Assembly (NCBI RefSeq): GCF_900089495.1
Contig: NZ_LT605203.1
Span: 829,522 to 893,521, forward strand
DNA length: 64,000 nucleotides
Direction: 5' to 3'
Origin: Thiomonas sp. X19
GTDB taxonomy: Bacteria; Pseudomonadota; Gammaproteobacteria; Burkholderiales; Burkholderiaceae_C
Shown piece by piece: positions 44,200 to 59,450 of this stretch (the first letter of the stretch is position 1; every line of letters starts with the position of its first letter). Below the pieces are notes generated by a model. The model did not search any database. It was not told where the DNA came from and worked only from the letters and a program-made list of their open reading frames with translations. A program made the position numbers and the translations under genes.

Positions 44200-45447
44200 T
44201 TATTTGATCGCCAGGCGCAGTGAATCCCACACGCGCTTGAAGAAACCGGCTTGCGGCACGGCGTCCAGCGCCACCAGCGGGTAGCTGGCAATGGGCTTGC
44301 CGTCGAGCGTGACCTGCAGGGTGCCGATTTTCTGGCCTCGGGCGATGGGCGCCACCAGGGGGTCGGGGCGCTGTACCGTGGTCTTGATCTTGGCGCCGTC
44401 GCCGCGCGGCACGCTCACCGCCAGGGTGTCGAAGCTGCCGAGCTGCACATGGTCTTTCTCGCCTTTCCAGACATGGGCGCCGAGCACCGGCTTGTTGGCC
44501 GTCGCCACATGAATGTCGTCGAAGTTCTGGAACGCCCAGTTCAGCAGCTTCTCGCTTTCGGCGCCGCGTGCGTGCTCGCTCGGCGTGCCCATCACCACGG
44601 TCAGCAGCCGGCGCGGGCCGTTGGGGAAGTTGCGCTGCGCCGAGGTGATCATGCAGTAGCCCGCCTCCTTGGTGTAGCCGGTTTTCATGCCGTCCACCGA
44701 GGGGTCGGTGAACAGCAGGCTCACGCGGTTGGGCTGGGTGATGTGGTTGTAGGTGAATTCCTTGACCTTGAAGTAGCGGGTGTAGTCGGCGGGGAAGTCG
44801 CGGATGATGTGCGCGGCGATGACGGAGAGGTCACGCGCGGTGGTGTGATGGCCCGGGTCGGGCAGGCCGGTCGGGTCCATGAAGTGCGTGCCCTTCAGGC
44901 CCCATTGCTGCGCCTGGCGGTTCATCATGCCGACGAAGGCCGAGACCGAGCCGCCCACGGCCTGCGCCAGGGTCATCGCGGCGTCGTTGCCCGACTGCAC
45001 GATCATGCCCAGCAGCAGGTCATTGACCGACACCGGCACACGCGGGTCGATGAACATGCGCGAGCCGCCAGTGCGCCAGGCCTCGTTGGTTTCGGTCACC
45101 ATCTGGTTCAGCTTGACGGAGCCGTCTTTCAGCGCCTTGAAGGTGAGATAAGCCGTCATCAGCTTGGTCAGCGAGGCCGGAGCCTCCTGCTGGTCGGCAT
45201 TCTGCTCGGCCAGGATCTGGTTGCTGGTCATGTCCAGCACCAGCCAGCTGCGTGCCTGCATATTGGGCAGCGGCACGGATTCGAGCAGTGCCGCCGTGGG
45301 CCCGGTGGGCACATTGCCCACACCCGTGGTGAGCGGGGCGGGTGCGGGCGCGGCGGCAGGTTTCGGGGCGGCCTGGGCGAGGCAGGCGCAGCTCAGCGCT
45401 GCCGCCAGTGCGAGCAGGGCCAGGGATCGGGGCATCTTGAAAGGCAT
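44200..45447 (-). CDS. D-alanyl-D-alanine carboxypeptidase (PBP5/6 class)
   Basis: A 415-residue low-molecular-weight penicillin-binding protein that removes terminal D-Ala from peptidoglycan pentapeptides. Signal peptide 1-26 (LALLALAAALSCACLAQAA), a Pro/Ala-rich linker, then SxxK Ser92-Leu-Thr-Lys95 in APASLTKLMTAY, SxN Ser152-Gly-Asn154 in MIVQSGNDAAM and KTG in DGMKTGYTKEAGYC. The C-terminal PBP5_C beta domain ends in an amphipathic helix AGFFKRVWDSLRLAIK for membrane attachment. Start ATG 45447. The 246-bp region upstream holds no gene I can see. Confidence 0.94.
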   Translation of the reverse strand: MPFKMPRSLALLALAAALSCACLAQAAPKPAAAPAPAPLTTGVGNVPTGPTAALLESVPLPNMQARSWLVLDMTSNQILAEQNADQQEAPASLTKLMTAYLTFKALKDGSVKLNQMVTETNEAWRTGGSRMFIDPRVPVSVNDLLLGMIVQSGNDAAMTLAQAVGGSVSAFVGMMNRQAQQWGLKGTHFMDPTGLPDPGHHTTARDLSVIAAHIIRDFPADYTRYFKVKEFTYNHITQPNRVSLLFTDPSVDGMKTGYTKEAGYCMITSAQRNFPNGPRRLLTVVMGTPSEHARGAESEKLLNWAFQNFDDIHVATANKPVLGAHVWKGEKDHVQLGSFDTLAVSVPRGDGAKIKTTVQRPDPLVAPIARGQKIGTLQVTLDGKPIASYPLVALDAVPQAGFFKRVWDSLRLAIK

Positions 45448-45693
45448 GGTTCGAGCGAGAAAGATGGAAACAGTTGAACAAAGCGGCTGGTGGGCATGGC
45501 GGGCTGCGGCGACCCGGTGCAGCCGAGTCGTGACACTGCGCACCATAGCAGCGCCGCAGATGACAAGCCGTTAAAAAGAATGTCGGTTTGGAGTGCGGCG
45601 CCGGTGAAATTGTTCGCCTGCGGCTGACGAGATTGCATCGGCCTGTATCTGCAGCGCGGATGCCTGCAGCCAATGGGGTGGACGAGGCGCGCG

Positions 45694-46377
45694 TCAATCG
45701 CTCCTGGCGGTGCCATGCCAGGTGCTGACCCAATCCTTGAGCGGCGTGAGCAGGCCGTGGAAGAAATGCCCCGCCCCGGGCATCACCAACACCGGCTGCT
45801 GCTGCGGCCGCGCCCAGTCCAGCACGGCCGTGAGCGGGACCACCTCGTCCTGTTCGCCGTGGATGACGAGCAGGCGTTCGGCCAGCTGTGTGCCGTCGCC
45901 CTGCCGCAGGGCGGGCACAGGAAAGCTGACCACCGCCGGGCCGACCAGCGTGAGATGGCCGATGCTGCGGCCCTCGGCGTGCATCGATTGTGCGAGTTGC
46001 GCAGCGACGAAGGCGCCGAAGGAAAAGCCGGCGAGCGCAAGTGGCAGCGTTGTCGGTTCCAGCTCAAGCCGGGCCGCAAGCGTCGCCGTGTAATGGCGTA
46101 GCAGGGTGCGCAGGTCTTCGGTTTCGCCGCGCCCGGCGTCATAGCTGCCTTCGCTGCCGCCGACGCCGCGAAAATTCGGCCGCACGGTGCAGTAGCCCAG
46201 CTGCAGCCAGGCGCGCGCCAAGGTCTGCGCCACCTTGTTGTCCAGCGTGCCGCCGTGCAGAGGGTGGGGGTGGGCGACCAGCGCCAAGCCGCGCGGCGGT
46301 TGCGCCGGCGTATCGACCGCCACCTCGATCCAGCCCACCGGGCCGGCAATGCGCTCGCGCTGGGTGTTGCGGTTCAT
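45694..46377 (-). CDS. Alpha/beta hydrolase (dienelactone hydrolase-like / esterase)
   Basis: A 227-residue alpha/beta hydrolase with the short-form features LALVAHPHPLHGGTLDNKVA, VRPNFRGVGGSEGSYDAGRG, nucleophile elbow GFSFGAF (Ser), acid in LLVIHGEQDEVVPL and catalytic His in GAGHFFHG. Small proteins of this type are annotated as hypothetical hydrolases; substrate unknown. It overlaps the ferredoxin gene by 4 bp and ends a four-gene minus-strand run that starts with the HemJ-like gene. Confidence 0.9.
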   Translation of the reverse strand: MNRNTQRERIAGPVGWIEVAVDTPAQPPRGLALVAHPHPLHGGTLDNKVAQTLARAWLQLGYCTVRPNFRGVGGSEGSYDAGRGETEDLRTLLRHYTATLAARLELEPTTLPLALAGFSFGAFVAAQLAQSMHAEGRSIGHLTLVGPAVVSFPVPALRQGDGTQLAERLLVIHGEQDEVVPLTAVLDWARPQQQPVLVMPGAGHFFHGLLTPLKDWVSTWHGTARSD

Positions 46378-46715
46378 GGTGCGGGTGTTGCGAGTGGCGC
46401 AGCGTCGGGCAGCAGCAGGCGCTCGACCACCTCGCCGGCCTTGAGGTGGCGCTCGACGATTTCGTCGATGTCATGCTGGTCCACATAGGTGTACCAGACG
46501 CCTTCGGGATAGACCACGCAGGCCGGGCCCTCCTCGCAGCGGTCGAGGCAGCCGGCGCGGTTCACACGCACCTGTCCGGGCCCGGACAGACCTGCGGCTT
46601 TCACCGCTTGTTTGCAGTGGTCGAACGCGGCTTCGGCGCCGCGCGCCGCGCAGCAGGGGCGGCCGCCCTCACGCTGGTTGAGGCAGAAGAAAATATGGTG
46701 GGCGTAGTGGCTCAT
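46374..46715 (-). CDS. Thioredoxin-like [2Fe-2S] ferredoxin
   Basis: A 113-residue shethna-type or NuoE-like (2Fe-2S) protein. MSHYAHHIFFCLNQREGGRP begins the thioredoxin-like fold. Cluster ligands are probably Cys11, one of Cys21/Cys22, and the pair in AGCLDRCEEGPACVVYPEGV. It is likely a small cytoplasmic electron carrier; partner unknown. It starts 12 bp after the VanZ-like gene and overlaps the hydrolase gene. Confidence 0.9.
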   Translation of the reverse strand: MSHYAHHIFFCLNQREGGRPCCAARGAEAAFDHCKQAVKAAGLSGPGQVRVNRAGCLDRCEEGPACVVYPEGVWYTYVDQHDIDEIVERHLKAGEVVERLLLPDAAPLATPAP

Positions 46716-46727
46716 GCGGTTGACGGT

Positions 46728-50081
<3,354 letters not shown>

Positions 50082-50292
50082 GGGATCTCCAGGGCAGTAC
50101 CCGCAGGGCACTGCAAGCAGCGCCCCCTTCATGGGCTAGCAAACCTCGGGACCGTCCTTTGGATTTGCTGGTGAGAGAGCACGCATTCGAACATGCCCAG
50201 GTCAGTGTTGCGCAAGTCGGACAGCGGCTGTTGCTCCGCCGCCTCTGAAACCTTGACGGGCAACAAATCCAGGCTTGGGACGTTGAAAAGCG

Positions 50293-50321
50293 ATGAAACG
50301 GGAAAAACCATCCCGTATACT
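50293..50321 (+). promoter_or_regulatory. Candidate promoter of the atp operon
   Basis: ATGAAA (50293-50298) and TATACT (50316-50321) are separated by 17 bp and lie about 180 bp before atpI. The 420-bp region 50082-50502 has no convincing gene and is less GC-rich than its surroundings, as expected of a promoter region. Confidence 0.45.
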
Positions 50322-50502
50322 TCCGCTGCTTCGTCGCCCTCTGAATTGTTACAACTCAAACACAAATATACGTGGGCGGCTTGCATGCGACAGCGTGCTT
50401 GGGTCGGCAGCGCACGGAGCGACAAATCCTGTCGGGCACCTGTCCGGTCAGCCGCCCCAAGCGGCGCCGCGTGTGGCTGACGAACGAAATTCCCCTGGTC
50501 AA

Positions 50503-50988
50503 GTGAGACAAGTGCAAGCTTCCGATTCCTGGCAGGACGATGCCGACAAGACCGAGCGCAAGCCGCTGACGCGTGAGCAGGCGCAGGCGTTGATGCTGGC
50601 CAAGCCGGGTGTCTCGGTGTGGACCGTCGTTGGGCTCCAGGCCTTGGTGGGCGCGTTGGTCGCGATTGCGGCGTACGGCATCGCCGGTCTTCCGGCCGCG
50701 CTGTCGGCTTTGTATGGTTGTATCGTGGTCATGTTGCCGGCGGCATTGTTCGCCGGTGGCATGCGCGCCTGGCTGGTGAAGCTGCAACCAGCATTTGCGC
50801 TGTTCGGGTTTGCTTTTGGTGAGCTGCTGAAAATTGCGCTGACCGTGGTTCTTTTGCTCCTGGCGCCTCGCCTGCTTCCCGGCCTGAGCTGGCCGGCGAT
50901 GTTGGTGGGCCTGGTGGCGACCTTGCAGGTGTACTGGATCGCTCTTGTATGGCGCGGCAAGCTGCGCGGCAAAGCGCCCAAAGCCTGA
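50503..50988 (+). CDS. atpI: ATP synthase protein I
   Basis: A 161-residue membrane protein thought to help assemble the c-ring. A polar N-terminal ~35 residues lead into four hydrophobic segments (VVGLQALVGALVAIAAYGIA, AALSALYGCIVVMLPAALFA, LLKIALTVVLLLLAPRLL, LVGLVATLQVYWIALVWRG). There is no ATG in a suitable place; GTG 50503 or GTG 50512 are the candidates and I use the first. It lies 60 bp before atpB as usual for this operon. Confidence 0.75.
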   Translation: MRQVQASDSWQDDADKTERKPLTREQAQALMLAKPGVSVWTVVGLQALVGALVAIAAYGIAGLPAALSALYGCIVVMLPAALFAGGMRAWLVKLQPAFALFGFAFGELLKIALTVVLLLLAPRLLPGLSWPAMLVGLVATLQVYWIALVWRGKLRGKAPKA

Positions 50989-51048
50989 GCCTGTCCTCAC
51001 TGAATCGGCCATTTACTGTCCGCGATCGTTCAATCGACTGATCTACCC

Positions 51049-51909
51049 ATGTCTGCAGACCAGCAATCCATCACCGCCGGCGAATACATCATCCACCACC
51101 TGACGCACTGGACCAGCGGTCCGCGCACGGGTGTGATCGATTTTGGCATCGTCGACATCGACTCGATCACCGTCTCGGTGGCTCTTGGCTTGCTCGCCTG
51201 CTTCATCCTCTGGCGCGTGGCCAGGCACATGACCAGCGGCACGCCCGGCCGCATGCAGGCCGCGGTCGAATTCCTGGTCGAGTTCGTCGATGAGCAGGCA
51301 CGCGGCATCGTGCGCAGCGCCAAGTCGCGCGAGTTCGTCGCGCCGCTGGCGTTCATCTCCTTTGTCTGGATCGTGATGATGAACGCGATGGACTTGTTGC
51401 CGGTCGACCTGCTGCCGCGTCTGTGGCAAGGCGCTGGCGCCATGGCCGGGCACAACCCCGAGCACATGTATCTGCGCGTCGTGCCGACCGCGGACCTGTC
51501 CATTGCCCTCGGCATGTCCATCACCATTCTGCTGCTGAGTTTGTATTACGGCATGCGGATCAAGGGAGTCGGTGGCTGGGTGCATGAGCTTTTCACCGCC
51601 CCGTTCGGCAACCATTTTCTGCTGTGGCCGTTGAACTTCGCCATGCAGTTGCTCGAATATCTGGCCAAGACCTTGTCGCACGGCATGCGACTGTTCGGCA
51701 ATCTGTATGCCGAAGAAATCCTGTTCATGATCATTGCCCTCATGGGGGCTGCGGGTCTGAGCAGCCTGACCGGGTGGACGCTGTTTTTCGGCAATATCGT
51801 GGCGGGTTTCGCCTGGTCCGTTTTCAGCATGCTGATCATCGTGCTGCAAGGTTTCATTTTCATGATGCTGACCCTGGTCTACATCGGCCAGGCTCACGAC
51901 CATCATTGA
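51049..51909 (+). CDS. atpB: F1Fo ATP synthase subunit a
   Basis: The 286-residue proton-channel subunit of Fo. It starts MSADQQSITAGEYIIHHLTH, has FISFVWIVMMNAMDLLPVDL and the essential arginine in EYLAKTLSHGMRLFGNLYAEE, and ends in paired helices VFSMLIIVLQGFIFMMLTLVYIG. Operon order is atpIBEFHAGDC; this is the second gene. Confidence 0.97.
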   Translation: MSADQQSITAGEYIIHHLTHWTSGPRTGVIDFGIVDIDSITVSVALGLLACFILWRVARHMTSGTPGRMQAAVEFLVEFVDEQARGIVRSAKSREFVAPLAFISFVWIVMMNAMDLLPVDLLPRLWQGAGAMAGHNPEHMYLRVVPTADLSIALGMSITILLLSLYYGMRIKGVGGWVHELFTAPFGNHFLLWPLNFAMQLLEYLAKTLSHGMRLFGNLYAEEILFMIIALMGAAGLSSLTGWTLFFGNIVAGFAWSVFSMLIIVLQGFIFMMLTLVYIGQAHDHH

Positions 51910-51943
51910 TTCAGGTTTGATTTTCCCTTTTCTTTATCACTGA

Positions 51944-52219
<276 letters not shown>

Positions 52220-52265
52220 TTGCAGCGCACCACCCACCGACTGATTCAACGCAAAGGTTAGCGCC

Positions 52266-52736
52266 ATGCATCTGGACGCAACACTGATTGCGCAGCTCGT
52301 GGTGTTCTTGCTGCTGGCGTGGTTCACGGCGAAGTTCGTCTGGCCACCTATCACCAAGGCATTGGACGAGCGCGCCAAGAAAATCGCCGACGGCTTGGCT
52401 GCGGCGGATCGCGCCAAGGCCGAACTGGCTTCGGCCAACAAGGAGGTCGAGCAGGAGCTTGCCCGTTCGCATCATGAAAGCGCGCAACGTCTGGCCGAAG
52501 CCGAGCGCCGCGCGCAAGCCATCATCGAGGATGCACGCAAGAAGGCCGAGGAAGCCGGCGAGGTCATCATCACCCAGGCCAGGGCCGAGGCCGACCAGCA
52601 ACTGATCAAGGCTCGCGAGAGTCTGCGTGACCAGGTTGCCGGGCTGGCCGTGAAGGGCGCCGAGGCCATCCTGCACCGCGAGGTCAATCCGCAGGTTCAT
52701 GCCGATTTGCTCGCCCGGCTCAAGGCCGAACTGTGA
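52266..52736 (+). CDS. atpF: F1Fo ATP synthase subunit b
   Basis: The 156-residue peripheral stalk subunit. One N-terminal membrane helix ([20 protein letters not shown]) is followed by a long charged coiled coil rich in Ala, Glu and Lys ([20 protein letters not shown]) ending with a delta-binding region. Length equals that of E. coli subunit b. It lies 46 bp after atpE and 12 bp before atpH. Confidence 0.97.
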   Translation: MHLDATLIAQLVVFLLLAWFTAKFVWPPITKALDERAKKIADGLAAADRAKAELASANKEVEQELARSHHESAQRLAEAERRAQAIIEDARKKAEEAGEVIITQARAEADQQLIKARESLRDQVAGLAVKGAEAILHREVNPQVHADLLARLKAEL

Positions 52737-52748
52737 TCGGAGCCCGTC

Positions 52749-53294
52749 ATGGCTGAACTCGCCACCATCGCGCGGCCTTATGCCGAAGCGATCTTCCGGG
52801 CCGTACAAAACCAGCCCGCATCCGAGTCGCTGGAGCATGTCGCCGCGTCGCTGAATGCGCTTGCCGTGATCGCGCGCGACCCGCAAATCCGGACTCTCGC
52901 GGGCGACCCACAGCTTCCTGCCGACAAGCTCGGTGCCCTGCTGCTGTCGGCCATGCCGCAGCAAGCCGGCGCTGCCGTGCGCAACTTGCTGCAGGTCGTG
53001 CTCGAAAACCGACGCCTGGCCGCCTTGCCTGAAATCGCCGAGCAGTTTCACCAGCTCAAAGACGCCGCGCAGCACCGTGCCGAGGCCGTCATCAGCAGCG
53101 CCTTTCCACTGGAGCCGGCGCAGCTCGAGGCTTTGTTGCCCGCGCTCGAGCGCAAGTTTGGTTGCAAGCTCTACACCCGTGTCGAAATCGATCCCGGGCT
53201 GATCGGCGGTGTGCGCGTTGCCGTGGGCGACGAGGTGCTCGACACCTCGGTGCGCGCACGGCTCGACGCCATGCGCGTTGCTCTCACAGCCTAA
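52749..53294 (+). CDS. atpH: F1Fo ATP synthase subunit delta
   Basis: The 181-residue subunit that joins the peripheral stalk to the top of F1. N-terminal helical domain [20 protein letters not shown] and C-terminal signature [29 protein letters not shown]-like run (residues ~137-165), which are diagnostic of OSCP/delta. Spacing on both sides is short, consistent with translational coupling in the operon. Confidence 0.96.
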   Translation: MAELATIARPYAEAIFRAVQNQPASESLEHVAASLNALAVIARDPQIRTLAGDPQLPADKLGALLLSAMPQQAGAAVRNLLQVVLENRRLAALPEIAEQFHQLKDAAQHRAEAVISSAFPLEPAQLEALLPALERKFGCKLYTRVEIDPGLIGGVRVAVGDEVLDTSVRARLDAMRVALTA

Positions 53295-53343
53295 GCAGCA
53301 CCGACCGTCCAAGCCATCACCGCCTAAGTCTTCCGAGGCCACC

Positions 53344-54900
53344 ATGCAACTCAATCCCGCAGAAATTTCCGAACTCATCAAAAGCCGCATCGAGGGCCTT
53401 GGTGCCACCGCCGACGTCAAGAACCAGGGCACCGTGGTGTCCGTGTCCGACGGCATCGTGCGGGTGCACGGCCTGTCCGACGTGATGCAGGGCGAAATGC
53501 TCGAATTCCCGGCGAACAAGGACGGTCAGCCCACCTTCGGCCTGGCACTCAACCTGGAGCGCGATTCCGTCGGCTCGGTGGTTCTGGGCGAATACGGCCA
53601 CATCTCCGAAGGCGACACGGTCAAGTGCACCGGGAAGATCTTGTCCGTCCCGGTTGGCCCGGAACTCATCGGCCGGGTGGTCAACACCCTGGGCGTGCCC
53701 ATCGATGGCAAGGGCCCGGTGAATGCGAAGATGACCGACGTGGTCGAGAAGGTCGCGCCCGGCGTGATCTGGCGCAAATCGGTCTCGCAGCCGGTGCAAA
53801 CCGGGGTCAAGGCCATCGACGCCATGGTTCCGATCGGACGTGGCCAGCGCGAACTGATCATCGGCGACCGCCAGACCGGCAAGACGGCGGTGGCGGTGGA
53901 CGCCATCATCAGCCAGAAGGGCAAGGACCTGATCTGCATCTATGTTGCCGTAGGCCAGAAGGCTTCGACGGTTGCCAACGTCGTGCGCAAGTTGCAAGAG
54001 TACGGCGCGATGGAGTACACCATCGTTGTCGCCGCCACGGCGTCCGACTCGGCCGCAATGCAGTACCTGGCCCCTTATTCCGGCTGCACCATGGGCGAGT
54101 ATTTCCGCGACCGCGGCCGCGACGCCCTGGTGATCTATGACGACCTGACCAAGCAGGCCTGGGCTTATCGCCAGATTTCCTTGCTGCTGCGCCGCCCCCC
54201 GGGCCGCGAAGCCTATCCCGGCGACGTGTTCTACCTGCACAGCCGTCTGCTCGAACGCGCTGCCCGCGTGAACGAGGAATATGTCGAGAAATTCACCAAT
54301 GGCGAAGTCAAGGGCAAGACCGGCTCGCTCACCGCGCTGCCCATCATCGAAACCCAGGCGGGTGACGTCTCGGCCTTCGTGCCGACGAACGTGATCTCCA
54401 TCACCGACGGCCAGATTTTCCTCGAGACCGATCTGTTCAACGCCGGTGTGCGCCCCGCCATCAACGCCGGCGTGTCGGTGTCGCGCGTGGGCGGTGCGGC
54501 ACAGACCAAGATCATCAAGAAGCTGTCGGGCGGCATTCGTACCGACCTGGCGCAATACCGCGAACTCGCGGCCTTCGCCCAGTTTGCCTCCGACCTCGAC
54601 GACGCCACGCGTCGCCAGCTCGAGCGCGGCCGTCGCGTGGTCGAACTGCTCAAGCAGCCCCAGTACCAACCGGTTCAGGTGTGGCAACTCGCCGCATCGC
54701 TGTATGCGGTGAACAACGGCTATCTGGACGACGTCGACGTCAAGCAGTTGCTGGGCTTCGAGAAGGGCTTGCACGACTATCTGCAGTCCAAGCATGCTGC
54801 CCTGGTGGAGAGCATCGAGTCGAAGAAAGACTTGAGCAAGGACGACGAAGCCCTCTTGAAAACGGCCATCGCCGAATTCAAGAAGAACGGCGCGTATTGA
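53344..54900 (+). CDS. atpA: F1Fo ATP synthase subunit alpha
   Basis: The 518-residue non-catalytic nucleotide-binding subunit of F1. It starts [20 protein letters not shown], has the Walker [30 protein letters not shown] with the catalytic-interface arginine region, and the family signature [17 protein letters not shown]. The ATG at 53344 matches the usual N-terminus; the open frame extends into atpH. The 128-bp gap to atpG is the largest within the operon and has no gene. Confidence 0.98.
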   Translation: MQLNPAEISELIKSRIEGLGATADVKNQGTVVSVSDGIVRVHGLSDVMQGEMLEFPANKDGQPTFGLALNLERDSVGSVVLGEYGHISEGDTVKCTGKILSVPVGPELIGRVVNTLGVPIDGKGPVNAKMTDVVEKVAPGVIWRKSVSQPVQTGVKAIDAMVPIGRGQRELIIGDRQTGKTAVAVDAIISQKGKDLICIYVAVGQKASTVANVVRKLQEYGAMEYTIVVAATASDSAAMQYLAPYSGCTMGEYFRDRGRDALVIYDDLTKQAWAYRQISLLLRRPPGREAYPGDVFYLHSRLLERAARVNEEYVEKFTNGEVKGKTGSLTALPIIETQAGDVSAFVPTNVISITDGQIFLETDLFNAGVRPAINAGVSVSRVGGAAQTKIIKKLSGGIRTDLAQYRELAAFAQFASDLDDATRRQLERGRRVVELLKQPQYQPVQVWQLAASLYAVNNGYLDDVDVKQLLGFEKGLHDYLQSKHAALVESIESKKDLSKDDEALLKTAIAEFKKNGAY

Positions 54901-55028
54901 TTCATTCCACCATTCACCCTGATCCAGTCCATGCGTGCCCACATCGCGTTGTCGCCGGTTGCCGAGCTTGCCCGGCCCGCCAGGCCGTTTGCGACCGAAT
55001 TGCGCCGCATGGCTGAAGGAGATCCTGC

Positions 55029-55907
55029 ATGCCTGGAATGAAAGAAGTTCGCGTCAAGATCAAGAGCGTGCAGAACACGCGCAAGATCACCAAGGCCATG
55101 GAAATGGTCGCTGCCTCCAAAATGCGCAAGGCGCAGGAGCGCATGCGTGCAGCCCGGCCTTACGCCGAGAAGGTGCGCTCCATGACCGCCAACCTGAGCC
55201 AAGCCAACCCCGAGTACAGCCACCCCTTCATGGTGGCGCGTAGCCCGGTGCGCAAGGTGGGCGTCATCCTGGTGACCACCGACAAGGGCCTGTGCGGCGG
55301 CCTCAACACCAATATCTTGCGTGCCCTGACCCAGAACATCAAGGAATGGCAGGGTGAGGGCGTTGCCGTGCAGGCCTGCGCCATTGGCAACAAGGGTTTG
55401 CAATTCTTCAACCGCCTGGGTGTCAACGTTGTCTCTCAGTTGGTGCAGATGGGCGACAAACCGCATCTGGACAAGCTCATCGGCCCGGTCAAAGTGGTGC
55501 TCGACGCTTATGAGCGTGGCGAGATCGACGCCATCTACATCGCGTTCAGCAGCTTCGTCAACACCATGAAGCAGCAGCCGCGGGTCGAACAGCTCATCCC
55601 GCTGTCCAAGCAGGCCATGAGCACGTCCGATGCGGAGCGCAAGCAACACAGCTGGGACTACATCTACGAGCCCGATGCCAAGCCGGTGATCGATGCGCTG
55701 CTGGTGCGCTACATCGAGGCGCTGGTCTACCAGGCCGTGACCGAGAACATGGCGTGCGAGCAATCGGCCCGCATGGTGGCGATGAAGGCGGCGTCTGACA
55801 ACGCCAAGACGGTGATCAGTGAACTGCAACTGGTCTACAACAAGAGTCGCCAGGCCGCCATTACCAAAGAATTGTCTGAAATCGTCGGGGGCGCAGCCGC
55901 CGTTTAA
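55029..55907 (+). CDS. atpG: F1Fo ATP synthase subunit gamma
   Basis: The 292-residue central rotor shaft. It has the N-terminal helix [20 protein letters not shown] followed by [18 protein letters not shown], the central [16 protein letters not shown], and the C-terminal helix [26 protein letters not shown] lies a few bases before ATG 55029. Complete and typical length. Confidence 0.98.
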   Translation: MPGMKEVRVKIKSVQNTRKITKAMEMVAASKMRKAQERMRAARPYAEKVRSMTANLSQANPEYSHPFMVARSPVRKVGVILVTTDKGLCGGLNTNILRALTQNIKEWQGEGVAVQACAIGNKGLQFFNRLGVNVVSQLVQMGDKPHLDKLIGPVKVVLDAYERGEIDAIYIAFSSFVNTMKQQPRVEQLIPLSKQAMSTSDAERKQHSWDYIYEPDAKPVIDALLVRYIEALVYQAVTENMACEQSARMVAMKAASDNAKTVISELQLVYNKSRQAAITKELSEIVGGAAAV

Positions 55908-55943
55908 GGCGCTGCCACCCATCACTGCATATTGGAGAACTAG

Positions 55944-57359
<1,416 letters not shown>

Positions 57360-57439
57360 CCGCTGCGTCTGCCCAGAGCATGCCGAGTCGCTCGCCGACA
57401 TGGCATGCACGTGCAGCCCGAGGCACCCCCGGAGTCATC

Positions 57440-57868
57440 ATGAACACTTTTCAAATCGATGTGGTCAGTGCCGAAGAGCTGATCTATTCCGGGCAAGCGC
57501 GTTTCGTCGCCTTGCCGGGCGAGTCCGGCGAACTCGGCATTCTGCCCGGCCACACGCCCCTCATCACCCGCATCAAACCGGGCGCGGTGCGCATCGAGCG
57601 CACGGACGGCACCAGGACCGAGGACGATTTCGTCTTCGTCGCCGGTGGCGTGCTTGAAGTCCAGCCCAAGCATGTGACGGTTCTGGCCGACACCGCCATC
57701 CGTGGCAAGGACCTGGATGAAGCCAAGGCCCAGGAAGCCCTCAAGCTGGCGCAGGAAAATCGTGCCAATGCCAAGGACGCCCAGGACATTGCCGTCGTCG
57801 AAGGTGAGCTTGCCATGTTGGCGGCGCAACTCGCCGCCATCCGCAAGCTGCGCAACCGACCCCATTGA
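57440..57868 (+). CDS. atpC: F1Fo ATP synthase subunit epsilon
   Basis: The 142-residue F1 subunit that couples and inhibits rotation. N-terminal beta-sandwich [20 protein letters not shown] and [21 protein letters not shown]-terminal two-helix region [20 protein letters not shown] and [20 protein letters not shown] is 5 nt before ATG 57440. It ends the atp operon, followed 12 bp later by a strong terminator. Confidence 0.97.
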   Translation: MNTFQIDVVSAEELIYSGQARFVALPGESGELGILPGHTPLITRIKPGAVRIERTDGTRTEDDFVFVAGGVLEVQPKHVTVLADTAIRGKDLDEAKAQEALKLAQENRANAKDAQDIAVVEGELAMLAAQLAAIRKLRNRPH

Positions 57869-57879
57869 ACGTGCATCCG

Positions 57880-57928
57880 CCCCAACAAAAAGCCCGCTGG
57901 CTGGCGCTGAACGGGCTTTTTGTTGGGG
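57880..57928 (+). terminator. Rho-independent terminator of the atp operon
   Basis: A long inverted repeat with perfect 17-bp arms (CCCCAACAAAAAGCCCG and its complement) around a 15-nt loop; the 3' arm contains TTTTT. It lies 12 bp after atpC and could also work in the opposite direction for the convergent binding-protein gene. Confidence 0.92.
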
Positions 57929-58081
57929 GTGTGCGCCGCAATCCCGGCCCCGTTGGAGGTCAAGATCCGGTGGTCAACCGACACGGATCGGCGCTGTGAC
58001 GGGGCAGGGAGAGCCGGGCGACTCCTGGGCGACCAAACTTCGCGCGATCGCATCGCCGCCTCATCGTGTTGCCCCGCCGAT

Positions 58082-59245
58082 TCAGTTCACGCGTTCCACC
58101 GCGAGCGGCGTTTTCTTGCCATGCTCGAACATCGAGAGGGTGATGCTCGGGTGCATCAACTCGCCTGTCGAGGTGAAGCGGATATGGGACTTGGTGATGC
58201 CGTCGTCGTCCACGTCCCGGATGGCGTGGAGGTAGACCTTGGGATCCGCCGATCGGGCCTTCATCATGGCATGGGCCAGCACCATGGCTGCGTCATAGGC
58301 GTAGGGCGAGTAGAGCTGGAAAGCGCCTTGGCCGAAGTGTTGGATGTAATCGGCTTTCCAGGCCTGGCCCTTCGGCAACTGGCTCAGGGGCACACCGCCC
58401 TGGGCGCAGATCGTGCCGTTGACCGCATTGCCAGCGAGCGTCGCCATGGCCGGCGCACAAATGCCGTCGCCACCCATGAGCGTGGCCTTCATCCCGAACT
58501 GACGCATCTGCCGCAACAGCGGGCCGGCCTGGCTGTACATGCCGCCATAGAACACGACGTCCGGGTGGAAGTCCTTGATGCGGGTGAGGATGGCGGAAAA
58601 CTGCGTGGTCTTGTCGTCGGTGTATTCGTGATCCACCACCGTCATGCCATCGCGTTTCGCCGTGGCGGCAAACACATCGGCGACACCTTCGCCGTAGGCC
58701 GTGCGGTCGTCCACCACCGCAACGCGCTTGGCTTTCAGTGTTTGGTCGGCATAGTTGGCCAGGCCGGCGCCGAGAGCGTCGTCATTGGCAATCATGCGGA
58801 AAAACGTCTTGTAGTCCTGCTGGGCGATTTTCGGGTCGGTGGATGATGGTGTGATCTGCGGGATGCCCGCTGCGCTGTAGATGCGGGCCGCAGGGAAGGT
58901 GCAGCCCGAGGTCTGGTGGCCGACGACGCCGTTCACCTGCTCGTCCACCAATTTCTGCGCCACCAATGTGGCTTGGTTGGGCAGACCCTGATCGTCCTCG
59001 GCGTCCATGACCCAGCGCACCGGCTGGCCAGCGATGCGGGCATGCTCCGCATTGAGCTTGTCGATGGCCAGTTGCACGCCGTTCACGGCGTCCTGGCCGC
59101 TGGCAGAGAGCGGCCCCGACAGTGGCACCGCCACACCGATGACCACGCGCATCTCGGCAGCCTGCGCGGCTGCGGTGCACAGCATCGGTGCGAGCAGTGC
59201 CGCCAAAACGGTGCGTTTGCGTCGAACGGCTGGGGTGTGCGGCAT
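58082..59245 (-). CDS. Orphan branched-chain-type ABC substrate-binding protein
   Basis: A 387-residue LivK-type periplasmic binding protein. Signal peptide about 1-30 (RTVLAALLAPMLCTAAAQAA). Mature start MRVVIGVAVPLSGPLSASGQ, then DAVNGVQLAIDKLNAEHARI, GVVGHQTSGCTFPAARIYSA, GIPQITPSSTDPKIAQQDYK and QFGMKATLMGGDGICAPAMA. No permease or ATPase gene is next to it, so it must use a transporter encoded elsewhere, possibly for branched-chain amino acids. ATG 59245 has CGGAGA 6 nt upstream. It converges on the atp operon. Confidence 0.92.
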   Translation of the reverse strand: MPHTPAVRRKRTVLAALLAPMLCTAAAQAAEMRVVIGVAVPLSGPLSASGQDAVNGVQLAIDKLNAEHARIAGQPVRWVMDAEDDQGLPNQATLVAQKLVDEQVNGVVGHQTSGCTFPAARIYSAAGIPQITPSSTDPKIAQQDYKTFFRMIANDDALGAGLANYADQTLKAKRVAVVDDRTAYGEGVADVFAATAKRDGMTVVDHEYTDDKTTQFSAILTRIKDFHPDVVFYGGMYSQAGPLLRQMRQFGMKATLMGGDGICAPAMATLAGNAVNGTICAQGGVPLSQLPKGQAWKADYIQHFGQGAFQLYSPYAYDAAMVLAHAMMKARSADPKVYLHAIRDVDDDGITKSHIRFTSTGELMHPSITLSMFEHGKKTPLAVERVN

Positions 59246-59450
59246 GGCTATCTCCGGAAAGCAGGTCATCTGGGCAAGGCGCGGCGGCGACTTGTACCAG
59301 CAGCCGCGCGATGAAGGGCTGGTTCAGCGTAAGCAAAATTCGGGCGCGCGGTGTTGCCATTCGGGATGGCCCACCGCCGCAACGGGACATGCCATGCGCA
59401 TGCGCGACGACCTCGCGCTCTGTGCAGCAGGGCAGTGGCGCTGCTGCAGT

